Assembly: GCA_947561715.1 (NCBI GenBank)
Contig: OX387198.1
Span: 6,324,001-6,388,000, forward strand
Direction of reading: 5' to 3'
Length of the DNA stretch: 64,000 nucleotides
Source: Ascidia mentula
Lineage: Eukaryota; Chordata; Ascidiacea; Phlebobranchia; Ascidiidae
A program made the translations under genes and the position numbers. Of the stretch, positions 13,601-27,100 are shown piece by piece. Under the pieces are notes generated by a model, which did not search any database, was not told the DNA's origin, and was given only the letters and a program-made list of their open reading frames with translations. Within the stretch, counting starts at the first letter, position 1. Each line of letters opens with the position of its first letter.

Positions 13601-16600
13601 GGGCCGTGGATGATGGGACCACCACCTCCCATGCCTGGTCCATGGAGGGGAGGTATGGGTATTCCGAGAGGTGGACCTGGAGGTTGGTATCCAAATAACA
13701 ACTACTGGAGGCTGGAAGAGCAATGGATGGAGGAAATACATCAGAGTCAGGAGTAGTAAGTTGTGTTTAAGTTTATCTGTGAAACTGAAGGCTTCCATTA
13801 CCAAGTAATAGGGGTTCTACCATCTCGTTCAGCAAAATAAATAATCTTACAATGTTCCACAGACAAAATATTTTGGGAAGCACTAATTTGAGTAGTGTAA
13901 TTTTTGTTAATTACCTTTAATATTTATGTTTAATTAAACAAAAATCACCTATTTACATTATAAATCTTTGTTTACAATAAAGTACTAATTCACAATGAAG
14001 TGCCGTAATTTTAAATTTGTCCCAAATTCAGAAAACTTTTGCCCTTTTTTTCCCTCCTAAATATACTTTGACATGTTGTGTAGTCAACATCCGGAAGACA
14101 TCTTCATCAACCAGATGATTATGAGACACAAGGAGGCGACGATGGGTCTTGTTGGTGGAGGTGGAATGAGGTTACGGCCCAATGTACCCATGCCCATGGA
14201 TGGAAGACCTGGCGACTGGCAGCCCCATGTAAGCAACTGTTTACTTGCTTTTGTATGTGTATTCTATCAATATGGCGTATTGACTGGTATGGCAAATGCA
14301 TTTGCACTGCTATATAACTATACCTACAGTATAAATTCAATGTCAATACTTTTTGTTTGTTGCGATAAAGTTCCAAATTTTATGCGAAACCTGCAAAAAT
14401 TTCTCAATTGGGCACAATTTACAACCAAATGGGGATGCTAACTTTGATTTGACTTTTCACCTTTAGTTACTTTAAATTAGGTAAGAAGCAGGTTTCTTGT
14501 ATTTGTCCAACAATTTGGGTAAAACGAGAAATCTAATAATCATCATAACAAAAAGTACAACTGAATTAATACGTCACAAACTTTGCAGAAAATCCGCAAC
14601 CAACTAACCATGGATGATCGTCACATTATGGCCAAACATGCCGCTATTTACCCACACGAAGAAGAATTAAAGTCCGTACATGAGCTGGTGACAATTGCTG
14701 AACAAGCTCTGAAGGCTTTGTCTGACCAGTTCGTGGACGAAGACCATCCTTTGCCAAAAACTGGTGAATTTCAATGGTTCTTAAACTTTTTTTAGTGCGA
14801 CGCAGCGACGCGCATGGATTTTTAAGACCGATTTATTTCTAAATCTTACAATTTTTGGTCGCTGAAGCCAGAACTAGCTTGTTATTGGCTTGTAATAAAC
14901 TTGTATTTTTCCTCCCAAAAATCTAATTATCTTTTATAAATTGTTACGCGACGCTCTTAAAAACTTAAAACGGCTCGCCAGTTTGTAAACATTAGGATGT
15001 AACGGAATATAAGAAATTGACTCGACTGTATTCCGAAACACGTATGTTGATTCCAACCATGAGGAAATAAACGTAACGTTTGTGCAGAACTTAATTAAAA
15101 AATAATTAAAAACAGTGAACACCCCAGTCTGTTTAAGTGTGCAGTGTCGCTCTCGATGCCAAGTAACAAAATCTATTCTGTTTGTTATATTACTTGCTGT
15201 ACGTTATGTTAAGTATCGCTAGAAGGGTTTTTGTTAAATTAAAATGGGTAAAAAGACTAACTTTAAAGAAAACATTTGAACATATTTTGTCGTCGGTGTT
15301 ATAGTTGCCGAATGACTGCCACATTTATTTAATTTGTGGTACTTTCATGTACGTATTTAACCATAGGTATACAAATATTAACACTCCTTTGCTGTGGTTT
15401 ATGCAGCTGAGGAAATTGAAGAAGAAAAAGCTGAAAAAGATTCCCAGTCTGATAAACAGGAGGAAGATGGGGAGGATGAGAAGAATGGTTCTGGTGACGA
15501 GGATAAAACCGAGAAAAAAGCTAAAATACAAATGTGAGTTAAAAGTATTATTTTCAAGCGAGACTTCTAAAAAATTTAAATCGGGGAAGGTTCAATAACA
15601 AATGATGCAACTGCAAAAACGGGGAATTTCCCTGTCAATTTTGAACTCCTTCCCACCTTTTTTCTGGACGCCCCTGTGGTTGCAACAGACGTGTGCTATT
15701 AGTTAGTAAAAAAAACAACAATCAAAACGATATTAAAAACATATATTAGTGTGGCCTCAGACAAATGAACTCGACCAACCGCCGCCGTTGCGTCAAGTTC
15801 ATTTTAAACGGCATTGCGGTTTGCCATAACGAAACCCTAAATAACTAAGTGAAACTAACAGAAGTTTCAAATTGCAGTCAGCTTATTTATCAATAATCGT
15901 GAAAAATCGATTTCGCTTGCACGGGCATCTTCAGTTTCTGCACATTCGAAATTGCAAGTAAACACAGAAAGCTATGCGGCAAATAACTAATAAATCAGCT
16001 GACTGCAATTTGAAACTTCTGTTAGTTTCACTTAATACCACAATAGGAAATTGGTGTCGCTGATTAGAAAACAATGCCAACCAGAGGGCTAGATTCTGAA
16101 AAAACTAAGGAAACAGTCTTACCTTAATAACCAATGTATAAACTTGCTTTCAGTCTAAAAAGACCAAAGAAACAACAAAAGAAGATGGTTGACACACGAC
16201 CCCGAATACTTTGTGCAGTGAACAGAGTAGGAACTCTGGCTAAAGGTCTCCTGATTCACAACGACCCAAATGTCAGTCTTGTGCTGTTGTGTGGTGCTAT
16301 ACCTACAAAAGAATTGCTACAAAGAATTTTGAAGCATTTGCCAGGTAACTTATATCAAAAGTCAGGTTAAATAGTATAAAAAAAAATCACATTATGTGAA
16401 CAGCGGCAGAAGATGACAGTGTTATAACGTCCAATTTATTGAAATCGGAATTATTCTTTAAAGTTTTTGCAATAATTTTCAGAAAAGTTAAAGGAAGCAG
16501 ACAAAAATTTGGAATATGAGTTGATCGAAGGCGAAGCTGGATTTACCATAGAAGCTGAACTTGAAGTGAAAGTAAGAGTAAGTATTTGGGATTTACCGAA

Positions 16601-19577
16601 CATACAAACTTGCGCAGGTAAATACATTATTTCCTTTCATGTAGGTGAACTTAACACTCAGTTCAACTTCCTTAAACAAATCTAAACCTAAAGCAAGTGC
16701 TTCCAAAGAAGAGGAACAACAGGAGGAAGAAGCGGAAAAAGAGGAAACTAAGGAAGAAAATGGAGAGCAATCTGAACCGACAGAAGAGAAAATCGGCGAA
16801 GAAAATGAAGGTAAACATGTCTGTTACTACAGTTGTAACCCTACATGGAAGTATACTTCGTAATTTGTCGTTACACGATATCTATTTGCTCATAGAAGCA
16901 GAAGGATCGGAGGAAACCTCGGAAACTAAGGAAGACACCGATGACGTTGAGGAACCTGAGGGAATGTTGCCGAAACCATTGTTGCTTGATGCTCTTGCTG
17001 AACTAAGACATGCCAAATGGTTTCAGGTTGGTGTCTGGACGCCTGCACACATTTGAATATATATTTTCCTGTTTCGTTTAAACACAGTGTAACAGATTAA
17101 AACCAACTGTAATATGTAAGGGTACCACCAATTCTTAGCATGTCCCCCGTAAATGCACGACTTCAGTATGCTGTGACAAAAAATCGCTTTCTTTTTTTAC
17201 ACTATTAAACCTTTGATTTCCTGTGTGATATCTAGCTGTACAGTTTCCGTTGTTTTTACTTCAAATTACCCCAATAACACTTTAAATCAATTAACAAACA
17301 TCGCTACATATGATTGGGGTAAAATGCTTACTGCTTTGTTTTTTACCAACTACCGATTATGTGGCGGCATTGAGTTAACTATTTACAATCTTGCCAGGCT
17401 CGTGCCAGTCAACAAGATTGCTGTGTTGTGATGATCCGAATCCTCAGAGATCTTAAACTACGGGAAAAAGTTTGGAGTCCTCTGTCCACCTGGGTATGCT
17501 CGTCTACTTAGCCTTAGTGTAAACGTCTTAGGCATCTACCGTTTTTCTTCAGGCGATTGAGAACTTGGTGTACACCGCCTTGTCCAGTTCCACCGAACAC
17601 ATGGGACACGGTGATGCATTCCGAAGAGTTTTCGAGGTTTTGGCTGGCGGTGTGCTGCTTCCAGGTATGGATTGTGGCTCGCGTTTGTGACTTTTGTGAA
17701 TACTTTTGATTGGTGTATGCGTCTCTATCGGCTGAACGACATTTTTAACTGTCGTCAAAAAAAACATTTCAACAATTTTACTTCCCTTTAATTTAAAACG
17801 TTAAAGCAACAAAAATTCTAAATTAACAATACGACCAGAAAACTCGTATCTCAAGACTTGTAAGCACTAGAGGTTGCAATAGAACCCGGTTCCACTTATT
17901 TGGTCTCATAAAAACGCCGCTTTTCAGATCGACCTGGAGTTCAAGATCCATGCGAAAAGGAGAAAGTTGATGTTTTAAGTTGTTGCACCGACCAACAGTT
18001 GGAGGAAATCACCAAGACTTCACAGTACGCCCTTCTGAAAATCGCCTTCCGACAAATACACCAGGTAAAGGACCGCGCAGTGTTGTTTTTTTTGCAAGAT
18101 TGCGAAAAGGTAAAATATCGTTAAAAATGATGTCACATGAACAAGTTACGTGCAGCTCAAGCAGAAGAGGGCCGTCGTGAAAGGAATTGTTGTAAAAATT
18201 TAACATGATAAAGTTTCTTGTGTTAAATTTTGATTCTTGAGCTCGTGACTTACTAAGCCATGATGCTAAGTTGATGCTTTCCACGGCAATTAATAGTATA
18301 GATGTAATAATTATAACATTATTTTCTCACAAATGAAAACTTCACATTTTGTTCTATATTTAAACAATTAGTTTACTTCTGAGATCAAGTGTAGAAACCC
18401 ATGTGACTTTTTGTTTGAGAAACCGAGCCATGCAAACCAATGCTAAAGTGATGTTTTCAACGGCATGCAAAAACTCCGCAACCCAAGAACGTAATAATAT
18501 TCTTTCTCACAAGCAGCAACTTCACTTTGTTCAATATTCTATCAATTTAGTTAATTTTTGACCACAAGAAACTTATTTTCGTGAAAGAATTTAAATTTAC
18601 TTAGCTAAGCCATGCAAACCAATGCTAATTTGATGCTTTCCGTGACAATCAAAATTTCGCAAGACAAGAATATAGACGTATTAACAATAATATTCTTCTC
18701 TCACGAACGACAACTGTACTTTGTTCTATATTTGATCAATTCAGTTGACTCCCATGTGACTTTCTTTCGAGAAAGCATTTAAAATGACCGACTTAGTTAA
18801 TTTCGCAACCTCCACTTAACTGTGCTTGTTTCAGGTCCTCGGCATGGAGAGGTTGTCGCTTAATACACCGCGTCCTCACACCTTTCCACCCAATGACAAC
18901 TTTACACGTAATCACGTTGAAGAAGTGAAGCTGGATGAACCACGTGCAGATCCATTGGAAGGATTTACTGTTACAAAAGATGACAAAGTCCTGCAAGAAG
19001 GCAACGATTTAGTTACAAGCGACGAAGTTACAACGAAAGGTAAAGTGGCTGTGTATATAAAAACGAAAATACCGTTTTATTTTGTGTAAATGTAGGTTAC
19101 TGTAGACCTTTAGCTTTATATTGTTTGATATTTATTTCCGTAATTCTGTGCAAGTGGGGCATATATGATTCCATCCTTAGGGCAAAAACAGCTTTTTTGT
19201 GTCGCTATCCAACTAAGTTTAGTCAAGAAACTAAACGCAGATATATTATTTGACTGCCGGGTAAAATGTGATCGCTTGTTTCAACGGATCGTGTTGCAGA
19301 AATCGAAACGCAAGAAAAACTTGCTGATTTGACTGTGACCGAAACCGTCACATCCCGGGATTCCCCTAACGGAACGATCGAAGAAAGTCAAAAAACTTCG
19401 GATGATGGCGAGGGGAAAACGGATGAGACGTTGGACGTGGAGAAAAACGATCCCGAAATTCAAGCACAGATTGCACAGAGTGAACCAGATGCCGTGGAAT
19501 GTAAAGAAGAACCGCTGGTAGTAAATGAACCGACCTTACCAGTGGCAGAAGAGCAGAATGCTGACGCTGCTTCGTAG
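7620..19577 (+). CDS. ZFR/ILF3-family DZF protein with DHX9-like dsRBD
   Basis: Thirty exons join in phase to about 1343 residues: 7620-7645, 7873-8028, 8399-8531, 8679-8807, 9426-9495, 9629-9721, 9791-9873, 10048-10173, 10232-10397, 10778-11061, 11146-11189, 11303-11376, 11525-11634, 12257-12373, 12536-12676, 13105-13186, 13253-13356, 13514-13755, 14084-14228, 14589-14763, 15407-15533, 16154-16344, 16483-16571, 16645-16810, 16896-17026, 17398-17493, 17553-17664, 17928-18064, 18835-19039, 19300-19577. Residues 1-498 are Q/N/P/G/W-rich low complexity. Residues 499-585 are a dsRNA-binding domain close to the first dsRBD of DHX9 (FLCAWLGFRH, SSKKESQSEAA). A Pro/Met/Gly stretch with YWRLEEQW follows, as in ZFR. 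Residues 780-1195 form the DZF domain (MDDRHIMAKHAAIYP, LDALAELRHAKWFQARA, IRILRDL), interrupted by an acidic insert. No C2H2 fingers are seen. Expected role: nuclear dsRNA binding through DZF dimerisation. Exon 4 uses a GC donor. Confidence 0.88.
15848..16032. mobile_element. MITE with 36-bp perfect terminal repeats, TA target site
   Basis: The ends starting AGTGAAACTAACAG and their reverse complement match without error over 36 bp (38 with the flanking TA). The element is 185 bp and is flanked by TA on both sides, which fits a Tc1/mariner-type non-autonomous element. It has no coding capacity and sits in the DZF gene intron between 15533 and 16154. Perfect arms suggest recent insertion. Confidence 0.75.
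18257..18785 (+). repeat. Three-copy intronic tandem repeat, period 167-182 bp
   Basis: Units begin at about 18257, 18424 and 18606, each with a version of AGCCATGCAAACCAATGCTAA. Each then has TGATGCTTTCC, an AT-rich block with ATTCTTTCTCAC, an ACTTTGTTC(T)ATATT motif, and CATGTGACTTT with GAGAAA. The copies differ at many sites and by indels, so the array is not new. It fills most of the DZF intron 18065-18834. Confidence 0.7.
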
Positions 19578-21150
19578 CTTCGTAGCTTTTGCGTTTTTAG
19601 TCTTAAATCAAGATAACATTTTGGGAGGGAAATGGGGTTTAAAGCATGCATGTATTTTAAAGGGAAGGGTGGGGGGATTCCTAAAACTCGGGAGGGGGGT
19701 GGGGTATAATATGACGTACTTACTTTAGCTGGAACTATAAAAATATTCAAAAAATAAGTATTTTTGTTAATATCTTTATTTTGCTTATGCAACAGCGCGA
19801 TACGTATAAGCACGACAGACTGACGTTGTTTCCACCTTAACGTAACCACCACTGGATCACGGGAGGGGGGTATGGGGGGTCTTTTCTGTACAGCTATAAC
19901 CTTTGTATAATAGATCTCGCTTTGTGTTTGCGTATCAGCGGGAACCTTTAACGTGCGCGGTATAATTAGGCGCTGGAATAATTACAACACGTCACATGTA
20001 CCGGTGGACTTGGGACAGTTGAATTGATACAGTGCTCGCACCTAGTACTTTCGACAACTGCCTTCACCAACACTGGACTTTCGGTTTATTATGTTTTAAT
20101 ACATCAGCTTCGCTGCTCCTGTGTGTTGACCGGATAAAAATAAAAGTCAATTTGTGGAACACGTGACACTGTGTTTTGTTAGACCCTCTGACATTTATAT
20201 GTCAAAGTTTGCCAGGCACGTTTTATTTTGATACTCCATGTGCAAAACGCACAGTAAGTTTCACATGATAAAATTAGTTACTGCTTAGGGTTCATCAATC
20301 ATTGCGTTGAAGTGCTTGGAGTTTTTGTAGAAATCTGATACTGACCTTTTCGACCCTGTAATTGTGCTCATCGTGATGTGTAAATAGTCCGACTTGTCTC
20401 AAAACATCTTGTGAACGGAAAAGGTGGCTGTGGTGCGGAAGATTGGGGTTTTGCTGAGATAATAATAATAATTATAAGTATTGGCGTTTAAAAGGTTTAT
20501 TTTAGAGTGCATTGGACGACATGGTGGTAGGTTTTTTGAAAATATAGTATTAGGCCTTTTTTTAGATAAAAGTTGAACTGTATCAACTTCGGGTTTTAGC
20601 GGGCAGTGGCCACCACATGGCTTCCAAAAATTTAGACCCCCTCTTGCGCCCACTACACCCCGGTTAGGTTGTAAACACCTGAAATTCCACACCAGACCCG
20701 TGCGCGCCACGGTTCCTTGAGTGGGGAACGATTGTTCGGTGGAAATGCACCTGTTGTATGACGTAATCTTGATTCGTCGCAGTCGGGCGGTTCCATTAAG
20801 TTTTTGAGGATGTGGCTGTCAATTGGACAATTTTTTTTCGTGCAACCAAGACACGAAGTCGATAGAAACGATTCTTACTTCTGACATGCCTAGACATTGT
20901 AAGTTAGGACCAGTAAAAATATACTTGCAATTGTTTTTTGTTACCTCAGGCACTGATCACCCTTTTGTGGTGACGTCACAAGTAATGTGCTAATTGTTTT
21001 TTGTTTGAGTTGAATGTTTTAGGGCGCGTAGTTTGGCGAGATCGCGGTGTAAATATTATCAGCTTTTGTGAAGTGTCAAAGTTCCAGCAGAGGAAGTAGT
21101 TAAATCAGATAACATTTTAACCTTCAGCTTGATTTGAGACTTTTGCTGCA
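19578..21150. other. Intergenic spacer with G-rich tracts
   Basis: Holds the 3' UTR of the DZF gene and the promoter of thrombospondin. G-runs at 19622-19704 (GGGAGGG, GGGAAGGGTGGGGGG, GGGAGGGGGGTGGGG) and at 19861-19880 share the core GGGAGGGGGGT and could form quadruplexes in the + strand transcript. A possible polyadenylation signal AATAAA is at 20139-20144. A 103-codon minus frame at 20399-20710 looks like chance. Confidence 0.5.
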
Positions 21151-24100
21151 ATGGAACTGATAAAAGTAATTCCGCTTTTGGTTCTGAATTGTGTTCTCGG
21201 AGTTCTAAGTTCAGGTACGTATATGATTATGTGGCCTCATTACAAGTCAATGTATTAGTTAATTTTGAAATGTTTATTACGAACAGAGATCAATCTTCTT
21301 GCAACTGACCCAACAAGGTCACCCGAAAAAATCGCAAACTTGTTACATCACCATGAGGCAATCTCGTTTGTCGCGAACGTCAAGATTCCAGCAAGAGATG
21401 ACGCCGTTTCGGTTGGGCTTTACAAAGACACAGAGGGTGATCGAAGTCAAAAGTATTTTGAAATATCTGTGAACGGACACAAAGGAAAAGGTAGCAAACA
21501 TGGTTATCAACTTATTTGTATTACGGTTTTGTATTAAAATCACTTCACTTGTTTTGATGCAGTTGCTGTGCGTATAACTCCTGATGATAGAAACGATATA
21601 CTTGCGACTGTTTTTCGAGATGTCTGGATTGCAGACCACAAATGGCATAATATTTTGTTGCACTTCAAAGTAATAAGGTAGGTTTGCATGCAGTAGTTGT
21701 AAAATAAAATGAGTGGGCTTATACCATTTTGTATTCTGAAGGATACAATTGTACACAAGGCCTGTAGGCTACTGGTAAAAAAAAACGCAAAGTAGCTGCT
21801 TTTTCGGCCAAACGGAAAAATAAATATGGCAAGTGTGACTCGGCCTCAGTAAAACAATATGGTAAGAAAAAGGGAGTGCTGTGACCAGGATTCGAACCTG
21901 GGTTATCACGGCCACAACGTGAGGTACTAACCACTATACGATCACAGCGTCGCCCGTTACCCCATTCGGTCGCGGGCACTGCCGTGGCGTGAAAAAAGGT
22001 TGATATTGGCTCTCCTTATGATTGTTTTCCACTGGGGTATTATTAACCTTAATTAGTAATTTGTGAAGTTTGCATTTGCTATGTCTCAAACGCTTGTACA
22101 CTTATTGAATGTATAGGCCTGCTTTATTTTGTCTAGAATGTTGCTGAAAAATAACAATTTGAAAAGTAAGGTCTGCTTATTGGCGTTGCTAAAGTATGCG
22201 GGGTGACAGAAACGGCAATTTTTAATCCTATGTCAATCAGCTTGGAAAGCCATGAAATTTTGAATGGGCAACTAAATAAGGTGCAGTGGTTACATCCAAG
22301 GCCTATATAGACCATTCCTCGAGGACCTGACGTTCCTAAAAGACCTATAGTATCAGAAGGTATCGACAAAACCAGTGAGTAACACAATATAAAATTGTCC
22401 ACAGACCTGGAGAGGCAAGAGCATCACTTTTGGTAGATTGCGTCGAAAAAGGCCACCTGGATGTTAATCCATGGTTTATACAAAGACAAGAAAATCTTAC
22501 GTTGACGCCAATAATCAAGATTGGTAGAAAAGTCAGGCGTAATTTTGAGGTAAGTTCGTGCAAACATAAATCACTTGTACTATCATAAGGCGAGTCGTTT
22601 TTATGGGGTTTATACCATTTTATTTTTGTAGCCCTACATCAAACAGGCAATCATGGTGCCAGGAAAAACCCTTCCTTTCCTACGCAGAAATTACGTCACT
22701 GCTTGCTCACAATCTGATACACCGGAGACAGCCGACGATCTAACCAACAAATACAAACCGATTTCTGACCTTGTAGTGCAGTTATCAGGTCTTTCATATA
22801 TTTTATGTTTTTATGATACTTACTGAAAATGAGAATGATAGGCTATGGGAAAAATAGTGCGGATATGATGGAAGAAGTTGTCATATGAAAGCCCACGTAT
22901 ACTTAACATTAATTTTGTCGTCTGTATAACTTACAGTATTTTTATGTAAACCTTTTCCGTCGCAGATTTGACGTCCGTACTGCAGGACATACACAAAGCA
23001 ATGAAGGAACAAGCTGCTGAATCACGAGCATTAAAAAACACTTTGTCAAACTGCGCGATATGCGGTAAGCATATAGGACTACACCCTTGCTAGTTGTTCA
23101 TGCCAATGTTTTTGCTTTCTTTGTAACTACTTCGTCGTATGTGAACTATTGGACAGATTGAAATTTGTTTTTTTAACCAAAAACTTTAGGAACAAGAGAC
23201 ACGTACCGCGAACAGCACCATGAAGTAAAAGTCACGTGCTCAGATGATCCGTGTCAGCCGGGTGTGGATTGTACTGATACGGATCAAGGGATCGAGTGTG
23301 GGGATTGCCCTTCCGGGTACCAAGGTATGTTTCATTATTCTAAAGAAATAAATGATTTCTGATGACGTCAAATATTTTCAGGTAACGGTACGGTTTGCGA
23401 AGACATCGACGAATGCGTGTCACATGAACCGTGCTACTTCTTGACGTCATGCGTAAATACGGAGGGCGGTTATTATTGCACGGCTTGCCCGAAAGGTTAC
23501 CTGGAATCAAATGCAACTAACAGCGGAATTGTGAAGCAGGTACAAACAGACCTATCAAATGTAACAATCACATCGATTTGTAGATGTTTCTGCATTTTAA
23601 AAGCATTCACTTAACTTACATAAAGAAACCACAGGCGAAATTATTGCAAGGAATCCGATCTTGTTGATACTAGCTTATGTTTGGCATTAAAGGCTCACAG
23701 ATGCTTCTTTTTGCAGATATGCAACGATATAGACGAGTGCGCATCAAACAATGGAGGATGCGTGGAGTTTTCGACTTGCCTAAATGAAGAGGTAGGTGCG
23801 GTATAATAGCTGGCAACATACCATCAATTTCACGTTTTGTGAATACAATTGTGTTTTTTTCGGTTTATAACATGGTATGTTACAGTGAAAAAAGTCCTAA
23901 CACAAAGTTTTTGATTTATTTAGGGATCATTTCAATGTGGAGGCTGCATCGATGGTTATGAAGGAAACCAGACTGCAGGATGCACAGAAGTTCGACTTTG
24001 CAGTGATGGAAGTAAGGAAATTAAACGTCTGCCGCAACCAATGCATTTATTGACATATACAGATATAACATCCTTTCAATACCTTCGTTTACATTATTAA

Positions 24101-27100
24101 CAAACCTATTTCTCCACATGTTTTCATCAAAATTAGAGACTCTTTTCAAACTTAATTTAGGCATAAAAATAACACGACCAATACCCCCTTATATCTTTTG
24201 TTAAACCGTTTCAAACCTTAAAGGCGTGAACCCGTGCAGCGACGACGCCGATTGTCGTGTGATCGGCACCAACCGCGACTACTTGTGTGAATGCCACGTG
24301 GGATTTGCCGGGTCTGGATTTTTGTGCGCAACCGATACGGATCAAGACGGTTTCCCGGACGAGGGACTCTTGTGTCGCGAGAAGTCGTGCAAGCAGGTAA
24401 TAAAACCAATATTACGACAGCATTAAATTTTTTATGGTGTTTTTTGACTGAAAATGGTTAATTCTGATGAGGCTTTTACCACAATGAAAAAAATGTTACG
24501 TTTAATTTTTCTGGTTAAATCAGGACAACTGCCCGTATGTGCCCAACAGCGGTCAGGAGGATTCGGACAACGATGAAATCGGTGACGCATGCGACGATGA
24601 CGCGGATAACGATGACGTCACAAACTTGGAGGACAACTGCGTTTTTGTTCCCAACGCCGATCAGCAGGTTTGCAAACAGTTCAATGCAGCAAAGCGCATT
24701 CAACAACGTCTCACTGCTAATGTGTTAAATCAATTTCATACAGAACTCAGACAGCGACTCACATGGGGACGCTTGCGACAATTGCCCGAATGTGAAGAAT
24801 CCGAAACAATTGGATCAAGATTCAAACGGGGTTGGCGATGTTTGCGACAATGACATCGATGGTGATGGTAAGTGGACGCGTTGGTGTTGGCTGTCGAAAC
24901 ATCTTGATTTCAACCATGTCTTCAAGCGACATTGGTTGATTTGTTGTTGCCAGTTTTTATCTGACATATGCCGAAAGTTATAACCTTACATATGCACCAA
25001 AGAAGTCTCCAAAATTCTTGGGATTTGAGACCAACGTCACACGTTTTTTACATTTTTACATCCTTTTGTGTAGGAATCCCAAATTCCCAGGACAATTGTG
25101 ATTACACTCCCAACCATGACCAGAGTGACTTGGATAACGATGGTGTGGGAGATGCTTGTGACAACTGCCCTTCACAGAGCAATGCTATGCAGGTAACACA
25201 CTTTTAACTTTCAACCTCGAATGCATTTTATTGCGGATGTTAATAACGGAAGCATGTTCAAATGACCATAAAGCTAATAGTTTTTTTCGTTTTAATAACA
25301 GATTGACACAGATGATGACTTGGTGGGTGACGTTTGTGATGACGACGCTGACGTAGATGGCGACGGACGTCAGAATAGCGTCGATAATTGTCCTTACGTA
25401 ATCAACAGCGCTCAACTGGACACGGTATGTCAACGCAAACATTTTATAGTGGAGCCTTTGTCGTAGTAATCCCAGTTTCAAAGCAAACAAACGTATGTGT
25501 CCTTTTCAAAAAATTCATCTGCCCCCTAGACCCGCATGGGTAGTGGCACGGATTGCCCCCATTTTTGTTGGGCCTGTCGCCTAGCCATAAAGTAAGATTA
25601 TAGCTTAATATGTTGGGAATTCAATGTGACAACGTGACAGGACAACGACGGCGTCGGTGATGTATGCGACGATGATGACGACAACGATGGTATTCCAGAT
25701 TACGGCATCACAACCACTGGTGACAATTGTCGGTTGGTCTTCAACCCAGAACAAACTGACACAGACGAAGATGGGGTAGGGGACGTTTGCCAGGACGACC
25801 AGGTATGTCTTTTTTTATGTCTTTTTAGGAGAATAGATGTTATGAATGTGGGCGGCCACAGTTCCGCATATCTTGGCAACCTGTGGTGTCGGTATGGCAT
25901 CTGCTGTGACAAAGTGCCTGAATGGTGAATTTAAGGGCAACCCGATGTGTTTTAAGTCTCAAACAGTTCACGTATGTCGACACTAACGGTGCGCGTGTTT
26001 TATAGGTAAACACAAACATGCAAATAATGACCGAACCGCAATCAACACACACCGAGGTTTGCCGTAATTCCACAGGTTCAAGCCGCATCGCTAATACACG
26101 TTAATAACACGGGGAACATGAAACGCCCTTTTGTTGGGTTTACGATACGATACACAACACATTTCATGGTACATTCCCGCCGTTGGCGAATGTAACACAC
26201 ACTGCTGCTTTGCAGGATGGCGATAAAGTATACGACTGGAAGGACGCATGTCCGGAGAACGTACAAGTGGCGACTACTGACTTCAGGACATACCAGAGCG
26301 TGATCCTTGACCCCCGGGGTGATGCGCAGATCGACCCCAACTGGGTTGTCCTCAACAAGGGACGGGAAATCGTACAAACGCAAAACAGTGATCCTGGACT
26401 TGCAGTGGGTATGAAGACCTTACACAAAATAAGCCACCATTGAATTTGTTTTTGATGCCTACAATTTAATTTTAAGACTTTTGACGTAAATGATCAATTA
26501 TTAATTGAATAAAGAAACTGGCCCATACTGTTGGAAACATTGACATGTTTTTGTTATTTAAAACTATGAGAACTATGAGTAAATCCGCAAATAGCGTTCC
26601 ATCAATTATTTTGATATTATAGCAGATTGTAATGGACCCGCGGAAAGTAAAAACAACGCCCGTCGTTTTTATTTTCTCGAAGGTTTCGATTCCTTTGACG
26701 GCGTGGATTTCAGCGGGACGTTTTTCGTCAACACGGCGACCGATGACGACTACGCAGGTTTTATCTTCAGCTACCAGAGCAGCTCACGATACTACGTTGT
26801 AACTTGGAAGCAAACCGAGCAGACTTACTGGCAGGCGACTCCATTTCGGGCGGTGGCCAAACCTGGTCTACAACTGAAGGTTGGTGATATTCATTAACGT
26901 GACGTTGATGTGGCTACCTGATGTTGCTACACAACATACGTGATTCTTGTAAAGAAGACTCGCTATTTTCCTTTTAAATGGCCAATCATCTGTGAACGGT
27001 GTTTTTGTTTCAAAAATGGTTAAATTACTCACTTTCCAAATCGTTTTTGTCTGGAAGTCGCAATCTGTTTGTTCCAAGCACGACCAATTTTGCGAATACC

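Noticed and set aside
13451-13804. Minus-strand frame of 117 codons
   Set aside because: Shadow of the Pro/Met/Gly-rich DZF-gene exon 13514-13755.
20399-20710. Minus-strand frame of 103 codons
   Set aside because: Low-complexity tyrosine run and no family match; lies in spacer.
24460-24500. CTGATGAGG followed by GAAAA, a hammerhead-like hint
   Set aside because: Stem II is only two pairs, the GAAA is misplaced and no closing stem I exists.
26006-26056. Possible 17-codon in-frame thrombospondin exon
   Set aside because: It would split the conserved junction between the last type 3 repeat and the C-domain. Direct joining of 25802 to 26216 gives the family sequence.
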